Below, piece by piece: positions 45,200-54,163 of a stretch of 64,000 nucleotides of DNA (its first letter is position 1; every line of letters starts with the position of its first letter). Source of the DNA: Desulforhopalus sp. (GTDB taxonomy: Bacteria > Desulfobacterota > Desulfobulbia > Desulfobulbales > Desulfocapsaceae); NCBI GenBank assembly GCA_030247675.1, contig JAOTRX010000005.1:186001-250000 (forward strand), in the 5' to 3' direction. The position numbers and the translations under genes are program-made. The notes beneath the pieces were generated by a model. That model was not told where the DNA came from, ran no database searches, and saw nothing but the letters and a program-made list of their open reading frames with translations.

Positions 45200-46582
45200 C
45201 TATAACTCCAGAAAAAGCTTTGCTACAGAGAAATACATCAGAACTCCAAGGATATCGATGGATGTGGTTACAAATGGACCGGTAGCAATAGCCGCATCTA
45301 CGTCAAAACGTTTCAATACAAGGGGTATGGCTGTGCCTAAAGTCGCGGACATGGCCATGCAAAAGAAAATGGAAATACCAACAACGACACCAAGCAATGC
45401 GGGTTCAGAAAAGCCAAGATAGGCAATAACTCCGAGGAAAAGCCCATAGATCAAGCCCAGTATAAGGCCAATTCGCATTTCTCTGAACACCACTCGAAGA
45501 GATTCATCGAGATTAACTCGCCCGGTTGCAATACCCCTGACAATGATAGTCGACGACTGCGTAGCAATATTTCCTCCCATACCAATGACAATCGGTATAA
45601 AAGAAGCGAGTGCAATTACCTTCTGTAACTCGTGTTCGAAAGCACCAATAATAAACATTGCTACGATTCCACCAATCCACGAGGCAAACAACCAGGGCGC
45701 TCTGATAAATGCACTCTCTTTTGTCGACTTCAAGAGTATCTCCCGATCTTTACCGGCTCCGGCCATTTGCAGAAACTCTTCGGACGCCTCCTCCCGAATG
45801 ACGTCAATAATATCATCAACCGTCACGATACCAACGAGAGTGTAGCTGGTGTCAACCACCGGTACCGCAAGTATATTGTATTTGGAAACGATCTGAGCGA
45901 CCTCTCCTTGATCAGTATCTGTGGTCACCGAGATGACATGAGGATTCATAATTTCTTTCAACTTGCGGTCGGCAGGATGCATAAGCAGTTCCCGTAATGA
46001 CACAACCCCGGATAGCTTGTGTTCACCGTGAGTGATATAGAGATAGAAAACCATCTCTTTTTCTTCACTGCGTTTCTGTACGCATTTGATGGCCTCACCG
46101 GCAGAAGATTCTTCATCAAGGTACATAAAATCCGGTGACATCAAGCCGCCAGCGGTCTCAGGATCATACTGAAGAAGCTCTTCTACTTCTTCTCGATCCT
46201 TCTTGGCCATGTGTTCTCGGATATCATTGGCGATTTCATGGGGAAGAACCTCCAGGATATCCACCGCATCATCGGAGGGCATCGCTGTAAAAATCTCGGC
46301 GAGGTTTTGCGGTGTCAGCCCCTTCACCAGATCGGTGACATGCATTACATCGAGTTCACTTAAAAATTCGCCAACCGCTTCGGTTTTTACAATTATTCCA
46401 AAAACGACAGTCCTTTCTTCTTCAGTCAGATGCCTGTATACCCATGCAACATCAGCAGGATGAGTTTTCAGAAGCAGTTTCCGCAAATGATCTGTGGCAC
46501 CTCGCCTGTTCAGCCTGCGCACCATATCGAGGATAACCATACCCTCGTTACCTATCAGCTCTCTTTTGTCTTTCTCCGACAT
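45200..46582 (-). CDS. mgtE: magnesium transporter MgtE
   Basis: A 460-residue Mg2+ channel. The N-domain (HPADVAWVYRHL, MPSDDAVDILE) and two CBS domains (LMSPDFMYLDE, EIMNPHVISVTTDTDQGE) form the cytosolic Mg2+ sensor, followed by five transmembrane helices with the conserved GMGGNIATQSSTIIVRG pore motif. It imports Mg2+ and closes when Mg2+ is high. It lies 42 bases upstream of the htrA-type gene on the same strand. I saw no M-box riboswitch upstream. Confidence 0.95.
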   Translation of the reverse strand: MSEKDKRELIGNEGMVILDMVRRLNRRGATDHLRKLLLKTHPADVAWVYRHLTEEERTVVFGIIVKTEAVGEFLSELDVMHVTDLVKGLTPQNLAEIFTAMPSDDAVDILEVLPHEIANDIREHMAKKDREEVEELLQYDPETAGGLMSPDFMYLDEESSAGEAIKCVQKRSEEKEMVFYLYITHGEHKLSGVVSLRELLMHPADRKLKEIMNPHVISVTTDTDQGEVAQIVSKYNILAVPVVDTSYTLVGIVTVDDIIDVIREEASEEFLQMAGAGKDREILLKSTKESAFIRAPWLFASWIGGIVAMFIIGAFEHELQKVIALASFIPIVIGMGGNIATQSSTIIVRGIATGRVNLDESLRVVFREMRIGLILGLIYGLFLGVIAYLGFSEPALLGVVVGISIFFCMAMSATLGTAIPLVLKRFDVDAAIATGPFVTTSIDILGVLMYFSVAKLFLEL

Positions 46583-46678
46583 ATGCGTTCCGAAAAGAAT
46601 TCGTTATAATCTCATTGGCACAAAGTATATGATTTACCAAAGGCCTGGGTTCCGCTGAGATCAACAAAGAGTGGTCGA

Positions 46679-46703
46679 CAAAAAACGGCAAACTTCTTGC
46701 CGT
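46679..46703 (-). terminator. rho-independent terminator after the DUF2065 gene
   Basis: On the minus strand ACGGCAA/TTGCCGT form a seven-base-pair stem with a five-base loop, followed by six Ts. It lies between the DUF2065 gene and mgtE and separates them. Confidence 0.8.
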
Positions 46704-46816
46704 GGTCTGATACTATTTTGGTTTTGGAATTGAAAATTGTCTACGGTCGACAATGCTATTTAGTCAATATGGATGGTTCCGATGAGTATAACCACTTTGC
46801 AATGTAATAAGCCAAC

Positions 46817-47017
46817 CTATTCAAACAATGAGGTTTTTTGCACAATAAAACAAATTATCAAACCAAACAGCATCGCAATCAGGCCCACAGCACGTAATTG
46901 ACCCGGATTGATTTCGCTCAATTTTTTTAGCCAAATCTGCATTTTTTCCGGAGCGGCCACGTACGGTAGCCCTTCAATAATCAGGATAAGGCCCACGAGA
47001 AGGGTTAGAAGTTTCAT
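46817..47017 (-). CDS. DUF2065-family membrane protein
   Basis: A 66-residue protein with two transmembrane helices (LLTLLVGLILIIEGLPYV and VGLIAMLFGLIICFIV) around AAPEKMQIWLKKL. This matches DUF2065 (YjeT-like). The function is unknown. In other bacteria such genes often lie beside hflK/hflC or purA. Here the terminator separates it from mgtE, and purM lies on the other side. Confidence 0.8.
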   Translation of the reverse strand: MKLLTLLVGLILIIEGLPYVAAPEKMQIWLKKLSEINPGQLRAVGLIAMLFGLIICFIVQKTSLFE

Positions 47018-47211
47018 GGCGAATCTATCTACCAGAATGGTTGCACTATTTCAATATTCTCATCCAGGTCGCAGAGCCCTTGCTTCCTCAGCATTTCGAA
47101 GGAACGGGTGTAATTGCATTGCATTTTCTGGTCTGCACTAATATTATATCTCGTCAATTGTCCTTGAAACACCTTTCTTTTTAATTTCTAGCTACAAACA
47201 CAACAACCCAT

Positions 47212-48267
47212 ATGAGCAACACAAAACCAAGCAAATACAGCGAAGCCGGAGTAGATATTGACAAAGGCAACGCTTTCATTGAGGAAATTCGCGATATTGT
47301 AGCTTCGACACATCAACGCGGTGTCCTTGGTGGAATAGGCGGTTTCTCCTCGCATTTCGCCATCGACACGAACAAATACAAAAAGCCGGTTATTGTCAAT
47401 TCGACGGATGGTGTTGGTACAAAACTCGTCATCGCCCAACTCTGCAACAAGCATGACACTATTGGCATTGACCTTGTTGCTATGTGCGTCAATGACCTGA
47501 TTGTCGGAGGAGCGACCCCCCTCTGTTTCCTCGACTATTTTGCCGTTGGGAAATTGGACCTTAGTGTTGCAAAGGAAGTTATTCGCGGCATAGCCGAAGG
47601 TTGCCGACAAGCGAACTGCTCTCTGGTGGGTGGTGAAACTGCCGAAATGCCTGGAATCTACCAAAATCAAGACTATGATCTGGCCGGATTTGTGACCGGT
47701 ATTGTCGACCGAGATTCCATTATTGATGGTTCAGATATTCGTGCCGGTGACAAAATTATTGGACTTACCTCTAGTGGCCTCCATTCTAATGGCTATTCTC
47801 TGGTACGAAAAATCTGTTTTGCCGATCATCAGCTGACTGTTGACCAATTCTTCGAAGAATTGGGATGTACTTTGGGCGAAGAACTTCTAAAACCTACCAA
47901 GATTTATGTGCAGGCAGTCCTCAATGTGTTGAAAAATTATCGCTTAAACGGCATGGTACACAATACTGGCGGTGGTTTTATTGACAACATCCCAAGAATT
48001 CTCCCTAAAGGTTACAAGGCAATTCTGGACACAACCAAGTGGAGTACTCCACCAATTTTCACATTTTTGCAACGATTGGGCGAGATTCCAGAGGAAGAAA
48101 TGTATCGGACCTTCAATATGGGAATCGGTTTGCTGGTGGTAGTCGACGAGGCGCAGGCAATCGATATTTGTCACCACTTTGCAGCAGTTGGTGAAGAAGC
48201 CACCATCATCGGTGAAATCGCCCCCATGGAAGAGGGCGAAATTGAAACAGTTCAGATCATGAAATAG
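47212..48267 (+). CDS. purM: phosphoribosylformylglycinamidine cyclo-ligase
   Basis: A 351-residue PurM (AIR synthase), the fifth step of purine synthesis. It shows KYSEAGVDIDKG, VNSTDGVGTKLVIAQ, DLVAMCVNDLIVGGATPLCFLDY, VGGETAEMPG and LTSSGLHSNGYSL. It uses ATP to close the imidazole ring. It is separate from purC in this window. A strong terminator follows. Confidence 0.96.
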   Translation: MSNTKPSKYSEAGVDIDKGNAFIEEIRDIVASTHQRGVLGGIGGFSSHFAIDTNKYKKPVIVNSTDGVGTKLVIAQLCNKHDTIGIDLVAMCVNDLIVGGATPLCFLDYFAVGKLDLSVAKEVIRGIAEGCRQANCSLVGGETAEMPGIYQNQDYDLAGFVTGIVDRDSIIDGSDIRAGDKIIGLTSSGLHSNGYSLVRKICFADHQLTVDQFFEELGCTLGEELLKPTKIYVQAVLNVLKNYRLNGMVHNTGGGFIDNIPRILPKGYKAILDTTKWSTPPIFTFLQRLGEIPEEEMYRTFNMGIGLLVVVDEAQAIDICHHFAAVGEEATIIGEIAPMEEGEIETVQIMK

Positions 48268-48309
48268 CATCGGGCAAGAGCCACCCAAACAGCCCGACCA
48301 AAAACACCA

Positions 48310-48342
48310 GGGGGCATGGTTACTGACCATACCCCCTTTTTT
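48310..48342. terminator. terminator shared by purM and mogA
   Basis: GGGGGCATGGT pairs with ACCATACCCCC with one mismatch over a four-base loop, followed by six Ts on the plus strand. It ends purM transcription and lies at the 3' end of the convergent mogA-type gene, where it may also act. Confidence 0.85.
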
Positions 48343-48859
48343 ATTCAGTGGATATCCCGCAGTCGCTGGTCTCCCCACCGATTTTTTCCAAGGCGTGCGA
48401 CAGTACCGGAAGGATAACTTCTAGATTCTCCTTCACTGCCTTAAGACTTCCGGGAAAATTCACAATCAGGCTTTTCCCTCGTATCCCGACTTTCCCTCTC
48501 GACAGCATTGCTCTTGGAGTTTTCAATAAACTCGCGCTTCGCATGGCCTCAGCCATTCCTGGAATTTCCCGGTCAAGCACTTCATTCATGGCTTCCGGGG
48601 TAACGTCTGACGGCGATACCCCAGTGCCACCCGTAGTAACAATGAGATCAACTTTCAAGTCATCGGCAAATTGTTTGAGATGAGCGATTATCTCCTGCTT
48701 CTGGTCCGGAACAATAGTATACGATCGAAGCACGAAGCCCTCCTCGGCGAGCTTCTTCTTGAGATACGGACCACTGGTATCCTCCCTTTCACCGCGAGAT
48801 CCTTTGTCACTCATCGTTAAAACGGCGAAGGAGTAGCTTTCTTTCATCTTATCAACCAT
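48341..48859 (-). CDS. mogA: molybdenum cofactor biosynthesis protein, MogA/MoaB type
   Basis: A 172-residue protein of the MoaB/MogA family. The molybdopterin-binding motif TTGGTGVSPSDVTPEAM and RGKSLIVNFPGSLKAV are visible, along with TMSDKGSRGEREDTSG at the N-terminus. It adenylylates molybdopterin before metal insertion. Molybdoenzymes (formate dehydrogenase, etc.) are common in sulfate reducers. The start is ATG 48859, 15 bases after the upstream EF-G-like stop. Confidence 0.88.
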   Translation of the reverse strand: MVDKMKESYSFAVLTMSDKGSRGEREDTSGPYLKKKLAEEGFVLRSYTIVPDQKQEIIAHLKQFADDLKVDLIVTTGGTGVSPSDVTPEAMNEVLDREIPGMAEAMRSASLLKTPRAMLSRGKVGIRGKSLIVNFPGSLKAVKENLEVILPVLSHALEKIGGETSDCGISTE

Positions 48860-48874
48860 AATACCGGCAATGGA

Positions 48875-50938
48875 TTAGCCATTTTGAACAGCTGCCTCGG
48901 CAATGATTTTTTCTGCAATCTGACCTGGGACCTCCTCGTAATGGGAGAAGGACACACTAAAACTGCCAAGGCCACCGGTCATAGAGGTAAGATCGGTAGC
49001 ATACTCTAAGACCTCGGCCTGAGGTACCTGAGCGTTGATAATCTCCAACCCGTCGGCAGAATCCATCCCCATGACCTTGCCCCGGCGGGAATTCAGGTCT
49101 CCCATCACATCACCAACATTTTCCTTACCGACCCTGATCTCCATATTTAGATATGGCTCCAAGAGGACAAGGCCAGCTTCCTGGGCACCCTTTTTGAAAG
49201 CGAGTGATCCGGCGATCTTAAAAGCCATCTCAGACGAATCGACATTATGGAATGAGCCATCAACCAGGACCACCTTGATGTCGGTGACGGGATAACCCGC
49301 TAGCACTCCCTTTTCCATTGCTTCCTGTATACCTTTGTCAACCGCCGGCCGATAATTCTGAGGAATAACGCCACCTACAATTTGATCAACAAATTCATAT
49401 TTCCCACCAGGAAGAGGAGAAATCTCTATCCAACAATCTCCGAATTGGCCGCGACCACCACTTTGTTTTTTATGTTTACCCTGAACTCTGGCAGAGGATT
49501 TAATTGTTTCCATATAAGGAATTCTCGGGGTACTAAGCTCCATCTCGACCCCGAATTTCCGTTTAATCCTAGCGCCAACAACATCAAGATGTACCCTGCC
49601 GACACCGGACAAAAGCACCTGTTTCGTTTCCTGCTGCCGGGTAATTTGCAAGGTCAAATCTTCGTCGAGTAATTTGGTAATCGATGAAAACACTTTCTCC
49701 TCATCACCCTTTTTGGCACTTACCGCAAAGGAAATGACCGGCTTAAGAGGCTCAGGAGCCTGGAATACAATCTGCTTTGCGGGATCGCAAAGAGTGTCTC
49801 CCGTTATGGTTTCTTTCAACTTTGCAACACCAATGATCATGCCTGGGCCGGCATATTCGACTGGTTTCTGTTCTTTGCCCTCAAGTACGTACAGTTGTCC
49901 AAATCTTTCAGAGGTCTTTTGCGTTGAATTATAAAAAGTATCCCCCTTCAGAACACCGCTGAACACCCTAAAAATAGTCAACCTGCCGGTGTAGGGATCA
50001 GCCATTGTTTTAAAAACCAAGGCTGCAAAAGGTGCCGTATCTAGAGGCTGAACTTCGATAGTTTCGTTGCTCCCTTCCTTTTTCGCTGAAATCGGCGCTC
50101 GATCAGAAGGAGATGGCATGTATGAATTAATAACGTCGAGAATGGCGGTGACGCCTTTGTTGAGGGTTGCCGAGCAGACACAGACAGGAGATATCGCGGC
50201 CTTCTTGACACCATTTTTCAAGCCGTTAAGAACTTCGTCAGCAGTTAATTCACCTTCTTCCAAGAATTTCTCGATTAAATCGTCATCGGTCTCAGCGACA
50301 GCCTCCATCAGGCTTTCTCGAAGAAGTGCAACATCATCCTCCATCTCAACCGGGATATCGGCAGGCTTGAGGTTGCCTTTATCGCCATCAAATAGATAAG
50401 CTTTGCCACTCGCGATATCGACGAATCCTTTAAAATTATCTTCCGCACCAATTGGCAGATGCAAAATTACAGGATTTAAGGGAAGCGTCTCTTTGATCTG
50501 GTCGACGGTCCCGAGAAAATCTGCCCGCTCTCTGTCCATCTTATTTACAACTATGACAGTTGGCAGATTTCGTTGTTTTACCATCTTGGAAAACTTGATA
50601 GTTTGTCCTTTGATACCCATGACAGCATCAACAGTAAAAAGAGCACTGTCACAGATGTGCGAGGCAAACATCGTTTCATTGAGGAAATTGTCATCACCGG
50701 GGGTATCGATCAAAAAGACGCTATGCTTTTTCCAGGTATAATTATGGAAACTGGTGTTTATGGATATCTTCCTGCTCACTTCCTCTTCTTCATAGTCCAT
50801 CGCTGAACTACCGTCATCAACCTTACCCAAGCGGCTGATTTTGCCGGCACTGAAGAGCATAGCTTCAGCGAGGGACGTTTTTCCACAATTTCCGTGACCT
50901 ATAATAGCTACGTTCCTTACTATATTTGTATCCTGCAT
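48875..50938 (-). CDS. elongation factor G-like GTPase, paralogue lacking the G3 histidine
   Basis: A 687-residue five-domain translational GTPase. G1 is GHGNCGKTSL, and NKMD is the G4 motif. Domain IV carries GGVIPQNYRPAVDKGIQEA. The G3 motif reads DTPGDDNF instead of DTPGHVDF, so the histidine that positions the water for GTP hydrolysis is an aspartate. Switch I is also divergent (MDYEEEEVSRKISINTSF). This matches the EF-G-like (FusA2) subgroup with altered GTPase behaviour, possibly for ribosome recycling or stress. The start is ATG 50938 after GAGGAG. It is followed by the mogA-type gene. Confidence 0.85.
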   Translation of the reverse strand: MQDTNIVRNVAIIGHGNCGKTSLAEAMLFSAGKISRLGKVDDGSSAMDYEEEEVSRKISINTSFHNYTWKKHSVFLIDTPGDDNFLNETMFASHICDSALFTVDAVMGIKGQTIKFSKMVKQRNLPTVIVVNKMDRERADFLGTVDQIKETLPLNPVILHLPIGAEDNFKGFVDIASGKAYLFDGDKGNLKPADIPVEMEDDVALLRESLMEAVAETDDDLIEKFLEEGELTADEVLNGLKNGVKKAAISPVCVCSATLNKGVTAILDVINSYMPSPSDRAPISAKKEGSNETIEVQPLDTAPFAALVFKTMADPYTGRLTIFRVFSGVLKGDTFYNSTQKTSERFGQLYVLEGKEQKPVEYAGPGMIIGVAKLKETITGDTLCDPAKQIVFQAPEPLKPVISFAVSAKKGDEEKVFSSITKLLDEDLTLQITRQQETKQVLLSGVGRVHLDVVGARIKRKFGVEMELSTPRIPYMETIKSSARVQGKHKKQSGGRGQFGDCWIEISPLPGGKYEFVDQIVGGVIPQNYRPAVDKGIQEAMEKGVLAGYPVTDIKVVLVDGSFHNVDSSEMAFKIAGSLAFKKGAQEAGLVLLEPYLNMEIRVGKENVGDVMGDLNSRRGKVMGMDSADGLEIINAQVPQAEVLEYATDLTSMTGGLGSFSVSFSHYEEVPGQIAEKIIAEAAVQNG

Positions 50939-51213
50939 TCGCATCTCCTCAAAATCATCGATTTTTCAATGCTCTCACCAAATACCTGTATATCCCGCCT
51001 GTCACCATCCCAGCGTCCGGACGGCATATTCATATATTCAATTTCAAAATACAAAGTCAAGAAAGATTAGCCAAGGATTGGGGTTTAAAAAGAAAAATTT
51101 CGGTGAGAAATTTTGAGTGAGAACAAAAGGATGATTTTGTGGCAAAAGTGACGTAATCAGGGTATTCTTCCGGCGCCGATTTTCTGTTTCAATTCCTCCA
51201 GGACAAACTCCCT

Positions 51214-52806
51214 TTGACAGAGCAAAAACAACAAAAACGAACCATTGCAAAATCTGCAGCTTCCGTTGGAATAGCTGTCATGTGCAGCCGTATTCTCGGC
51301 TTGATCAGGGAGCAGGTTTTTGCTGGGTTGTTTGGTGCGGGATTTATCTACGACGCCTTTGTTGTGGCGTTCCGTATTCCTAACCTGTTGAGAGACCTTT
51401 TTGCGGAGGGGGCTTTGTCCGCTGCCTTTGTCACGGTGTTTTCTGCTTATGACAAGCAAAGGACAAAAGAAGAGACCTGGCACCTTGCAGCTAACGTGCT
51501 GAATTTCATTCTTATTCTCTTAAGTACAATTACCCTTTTCATGATTTTTTTTGCCGGAGAAATTGTTTTCCTGCTGGCACCTGATTTTTCCCTGATTGAC
51601 GGCAAAACCGAGCTCACCGTCCTGTTGACTCGGATCATGTCACCTTTTCTCGTCTTTATCTCCCTTTCTGCTGTTGTAATGGGAATTTTAAACACCAAGG
51701 GACATTTTTTTATTCCAGCCATTGCCTCCAGCTTCTTTAATCTCGGCTCGGTTATTGGTGGCACGGCCTTGGCGTTCATTCTTCCCCGTTATGGGCAACC
51801 GGCTATCGTTGGAATGGCTGTTGGAACACTTATCGGCGGTATGCTGCAACTTGGGGTCCAAATACCATCTCTTTATAGAACCGGCTTTCGCTATACGCCA
51901 AGGGTACGGATTACAGATCCAGGACTCAGACGAATCCTTAGTTTAATGATACCGGCAACCGTTGGTCTGTCTGCGACACAGATTAACCTGTTTATCAACA
52001 CCAATTTTGCTGCTTCCTGTCCCGAAGGTTCCGTTTCCTGGCTGTATTACGCCTTCAGGTTGGTGCAATTGCCTATCGGCATCTTTGGCGTTGCCTTGTC
52101 CATTGCTATGCTGCCTGTTTTGGCAAAGCAAGCAGCAGACAAAGATATCGTGGCAATGAAAGATACCATGATATCTTCCCTCACCATGGTCTTTGCTCTG
52201 ACTGTGCCGGCAACAGCTGGCCTCATTATTCTATCCCAACCCATCATCCGGGTTATATTTGAGCACGGTGCCTTTACCAGCATTGACACATATGCAACTG
52301 CTGAGACCCTAAGTCTTTATGCAATAGGTCTTTTTGCCTATTCAGCCAACAAGGTTCTCGTCCCGGCATTTTACGCTCTGGATAAAACCAGGTATCCAGT
52401 TATCGCCAGCTTCCTTGCAATTTTTTTCAATATCGCCATTATCAGTCTCAGTATTGATGCATTTCAACACAAGGCGATTGCGCTCTCAACCTCCTGCACC
52501 ATGCTTATCAATTTCTTGTTTCTTATGGTTGTACTATACAAGAGTCTGCATGGGTACTCCATACGCTACTTATCAATTGGTTGCTTAAAGATCAGCATTG
52601 CCACCCTTGCCCTTAGTACTCTTTTGCTCCTTGGCCGATTTCTTTTGGCAAATTGGCTGAATGGCACAATCGTTCAGCAGACAACTGCCCTCTTTTTCGT
52701 TATATTCTCTGGAGTTGCTCTTTACACAATTATCCTGGATAAACTCCGACTGACCGAATTGAATATCCTCACCGAGAAGATGAAAGCCAGATTTCACAGG
52801 ACATAG
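51214..52806 (+). CDS. murJ: lipid II flippase MurJ
   Basis: A 530-residue membrane protein with 13-14 transmembrane helices. It is recognised from GLIREQVFAGLFGAG, FVVAFRIPNLLRDLFAEGALSAAFV and the TKKGHFF-like INTKGHFFIPA segment of the MATE-like MOP family. It flips the peptidoglycan precursor lipid II to the periplasm. It starts at a TTG (51214) with AGGA nine bases upstream. It is convergent with the phasin-like gene. Confidence 0.94.
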   Translation: MTEQKQQKRTIAKSAASVGIAVMCSRILGLIREQVFAGLFGAGFIYDAFVVAFRIPNLLRDLFAEGALSAAFVTVFSAYDKQRTKEETWHLAANVLNFILILLSTITLFMIFFAGEIVFLLAPDFSLIDGKTELTVLLTRIMSPFLVFISLSAVVMGILNTKGHFFIPAIASSFFNLGSVIGGTALAFILPRYGQPAIVGMAVGTLIGGMLQLGVQIPSLYRTGFRYTPRVRITDPGLRRILSLMIPATVGLSATQINLFINTNFAASCPEGSVSWLYYAFRLVQLPIGIFGVALSIAMLPVLAKQAADKDIVAMKDTMISSLTMVFALTVPATAGLIILSQPIIRVIFEHGAFTSIDTYATAETLSLYAIGLFAYSANKVLVPAFYALDKTRYPVIASFLAIFFNIAIISLSIDAFQHKAIALSTSCTMLINFLFLMVVLYKSLHGYSIRYLSIGCLKISIATLALSTLLLLGRFLLANWLNGTIVQQTTALFFVIFSGVALYTIILDKLRLTELNILTEKMKARFHRT

Positions 52807-52833
52807 ACGGGCAAAGGAAAATCTCGCTCCAAA

Positions 52834-53145
52834 CTATTGCTTGTTGCGCAGAGCTTCTATCTCTTTTCGCAAACCTGCTATCTCAGTTTGCAATTTTTCC
52901 ACATCGGTAACCCTTGCGAGCTGCATCCTGCCGATAGCTGCTTCGACCACTTTGTCGGTTTGCTTTTTCAGAGCCTCCTTTGACTCCTCAGCACGCTGTC
53001 GCATCTCCGAAACCAATTTCTCACCTTCCTGCTCGGAAAGCTTCCCCTTATCTATCAGCTCGCGAGAAAACTCGTCAATTTTCTCTTTAGTGAGAAAGGC
53101 TATTCCCATTCCAGTGAACACAGCTTTTTTTATTAGATCTATCAT
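52834..53145 (-). CDS. phasin-like coiled-coil protein
   Basis: A 103-residue protein with a short hydrophobic patch (KKAVFTGMGIAFLT) followed by a long charged helix (KEKIDEFSRELIDKGKLSEQEGEKLVSEM and a C-terminal VEKLQTEIAGLRKEIEALRNK heptad). It resembles small phasin-family proteins that coat granules or membranes, but no polyhydroxyalkanoate genes are nearby. The start is ATG 53145, six bases after GGAGGT. It lies 29 bases after the dus gene and on the same strand. Confidence 0.65.
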   Translation of the reverse strand: MIDLIKKAVFTGMGIAFLTKEKIDEFSRELIDKGKLSEQEGEKLVSEMRQRAEESKEALKKQTDKVVEAAIGRMQLARVTDVEKLQTEIAGLRKEIEALRNKQ

Positions 53146-53173
53146 TGGCATACCTCCAGTACTTTTTTACAAA

Positions 53174-54163
53174 TTAAACATTTTGGGCAAAAAATTCAGA
53201 AGCCCGTTGCTTGGCTTGATCAATTGTTATACTCGATTGAATGGATGCGGCGAAATGATGGCCAAAGGGAAAAGGAGATGCAAAGTAGGTGGCAAATTGT
53301 TTCAACCGTCCTAACCGCCTTTCTGGCGTAAAACGATCTTCCAAAAGTTTCAAAAACTTAAAGAATATATCTGCATCCGATTTTCGCGATTCAGGCACAT
53401 CGATCCCGAAAACTTTCTTTGCAATCTCTGCGCACAACCAGGGGCGCTCTACTGCCCCACGGCCAACCATCAAACCATCAGCGCCAGATTGTTCAAGGCT
53501 CTCTTTCGCATCTTGAACAGAGAAAATTCCTCCATTAACCAAAAGCGGCACAGATATGTCCCTTCGAATTTTTCCAATCGCATCCCATCTCGGTCTTCGG
53601 CAGAACTTCTCATTATTCAACCTTGCATGAATAGTTATAAGATTAACACCCATATCTTCAAGTAACCGGCAAAACCCACTTAACTTTTGTGAATCCAATT
53701 GTTTGCCAAGACGAATCTTAACACTTATTGGCAGCTCTGTACTCTTACGAAGGCTGTGAAGTACCCTACACATCTCTGATTGATTTTCGACCAATGCTAA
53801 TCCAGCACCCTGTTTTTTTTGCAGTGGGGCAGGACACCCGAGATTAAGATCAATTCCATGTGCTCCCAATTTATGCAGTTTTTCAATGGCTGGACCTATC
53901 GCTTGTTCATTGGCGGTGACGAGCTGGTAAAAAAGCGGGTGCTCATTCTCTCTTTTAATCAGAAGAGGCGAACAATGCTCGTTGTCATGGGGCAACCTTC
54001 TTGCCACGAGCATCTCCGTAAAAAGCAACCCAACTCCCCCTTCCTCCTGAACAAGAGTTCGAAAAGCTGAATGAGATAAGCCAACCATAGGGGCCAAAGC
54101 AATAGGGGGAGAAATTTCTATACCCTGAATCTTCAAGGTGTGCGGAAAACTTTGTCTATCCAC
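53174..54163 (-). CDS. dus: tRNA-dihydrouridine synthase
   Basis: A 329-residue DusB-like enzyme that reduces uridines in tRNA with FMN. The TIM barrel carries APMVGLSHSAFRTLV, the catalytic Cys in DLNLGCPAP, SVKIRLG, TIHARL and VNGGIFS, followed by GRGAVERPWLC and a helical C-terminus. The start is probably the GTG at 54161-54163, which overlaps the stop of the upstream HEAT-PilZ gene by eight bases (GTGGATAG); an in-frame GTG nine bases upstream is possible. Confidence 0.9.
   Translation of the reverse strand: MDRQSFPHTLKIQGIEISPPIALAPMVGLSHSAFRTLVQEEGGVGLLFTEMLVARRLPHDNEHCSPLLIKRENEHPLFYQLVTANEQAIGPAIEKLHKLGAHGIDLNLGCPAPLQKKQGAGLALVENQSEMCRVLHSLRKSTELPISVKIRLGKQLDSQKLSGFCRLLEDMGVNLITIHARLNNEKFCRRPRWDAIGKIRRDISVPLLVNGGIFSVQDAKESLEQSGADGLMVGRGAVERPWLCAEIAKKVFGIDVPESRKSDADIFFKFLKLLEDRFTPERRLGRLKQFATYFASPFPFGHHFAASIQSSITIDQAKQRASEFFAQNV

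Noticed and set aside
46583..46816. Possible M-box (Mg2+) riboswitch upstream of mgtE
   Set aside because: The region before mgtE holds only a clear intrinsic terminator for the DUF2065 gene. I could not find the conserved M-box sequence blocks.
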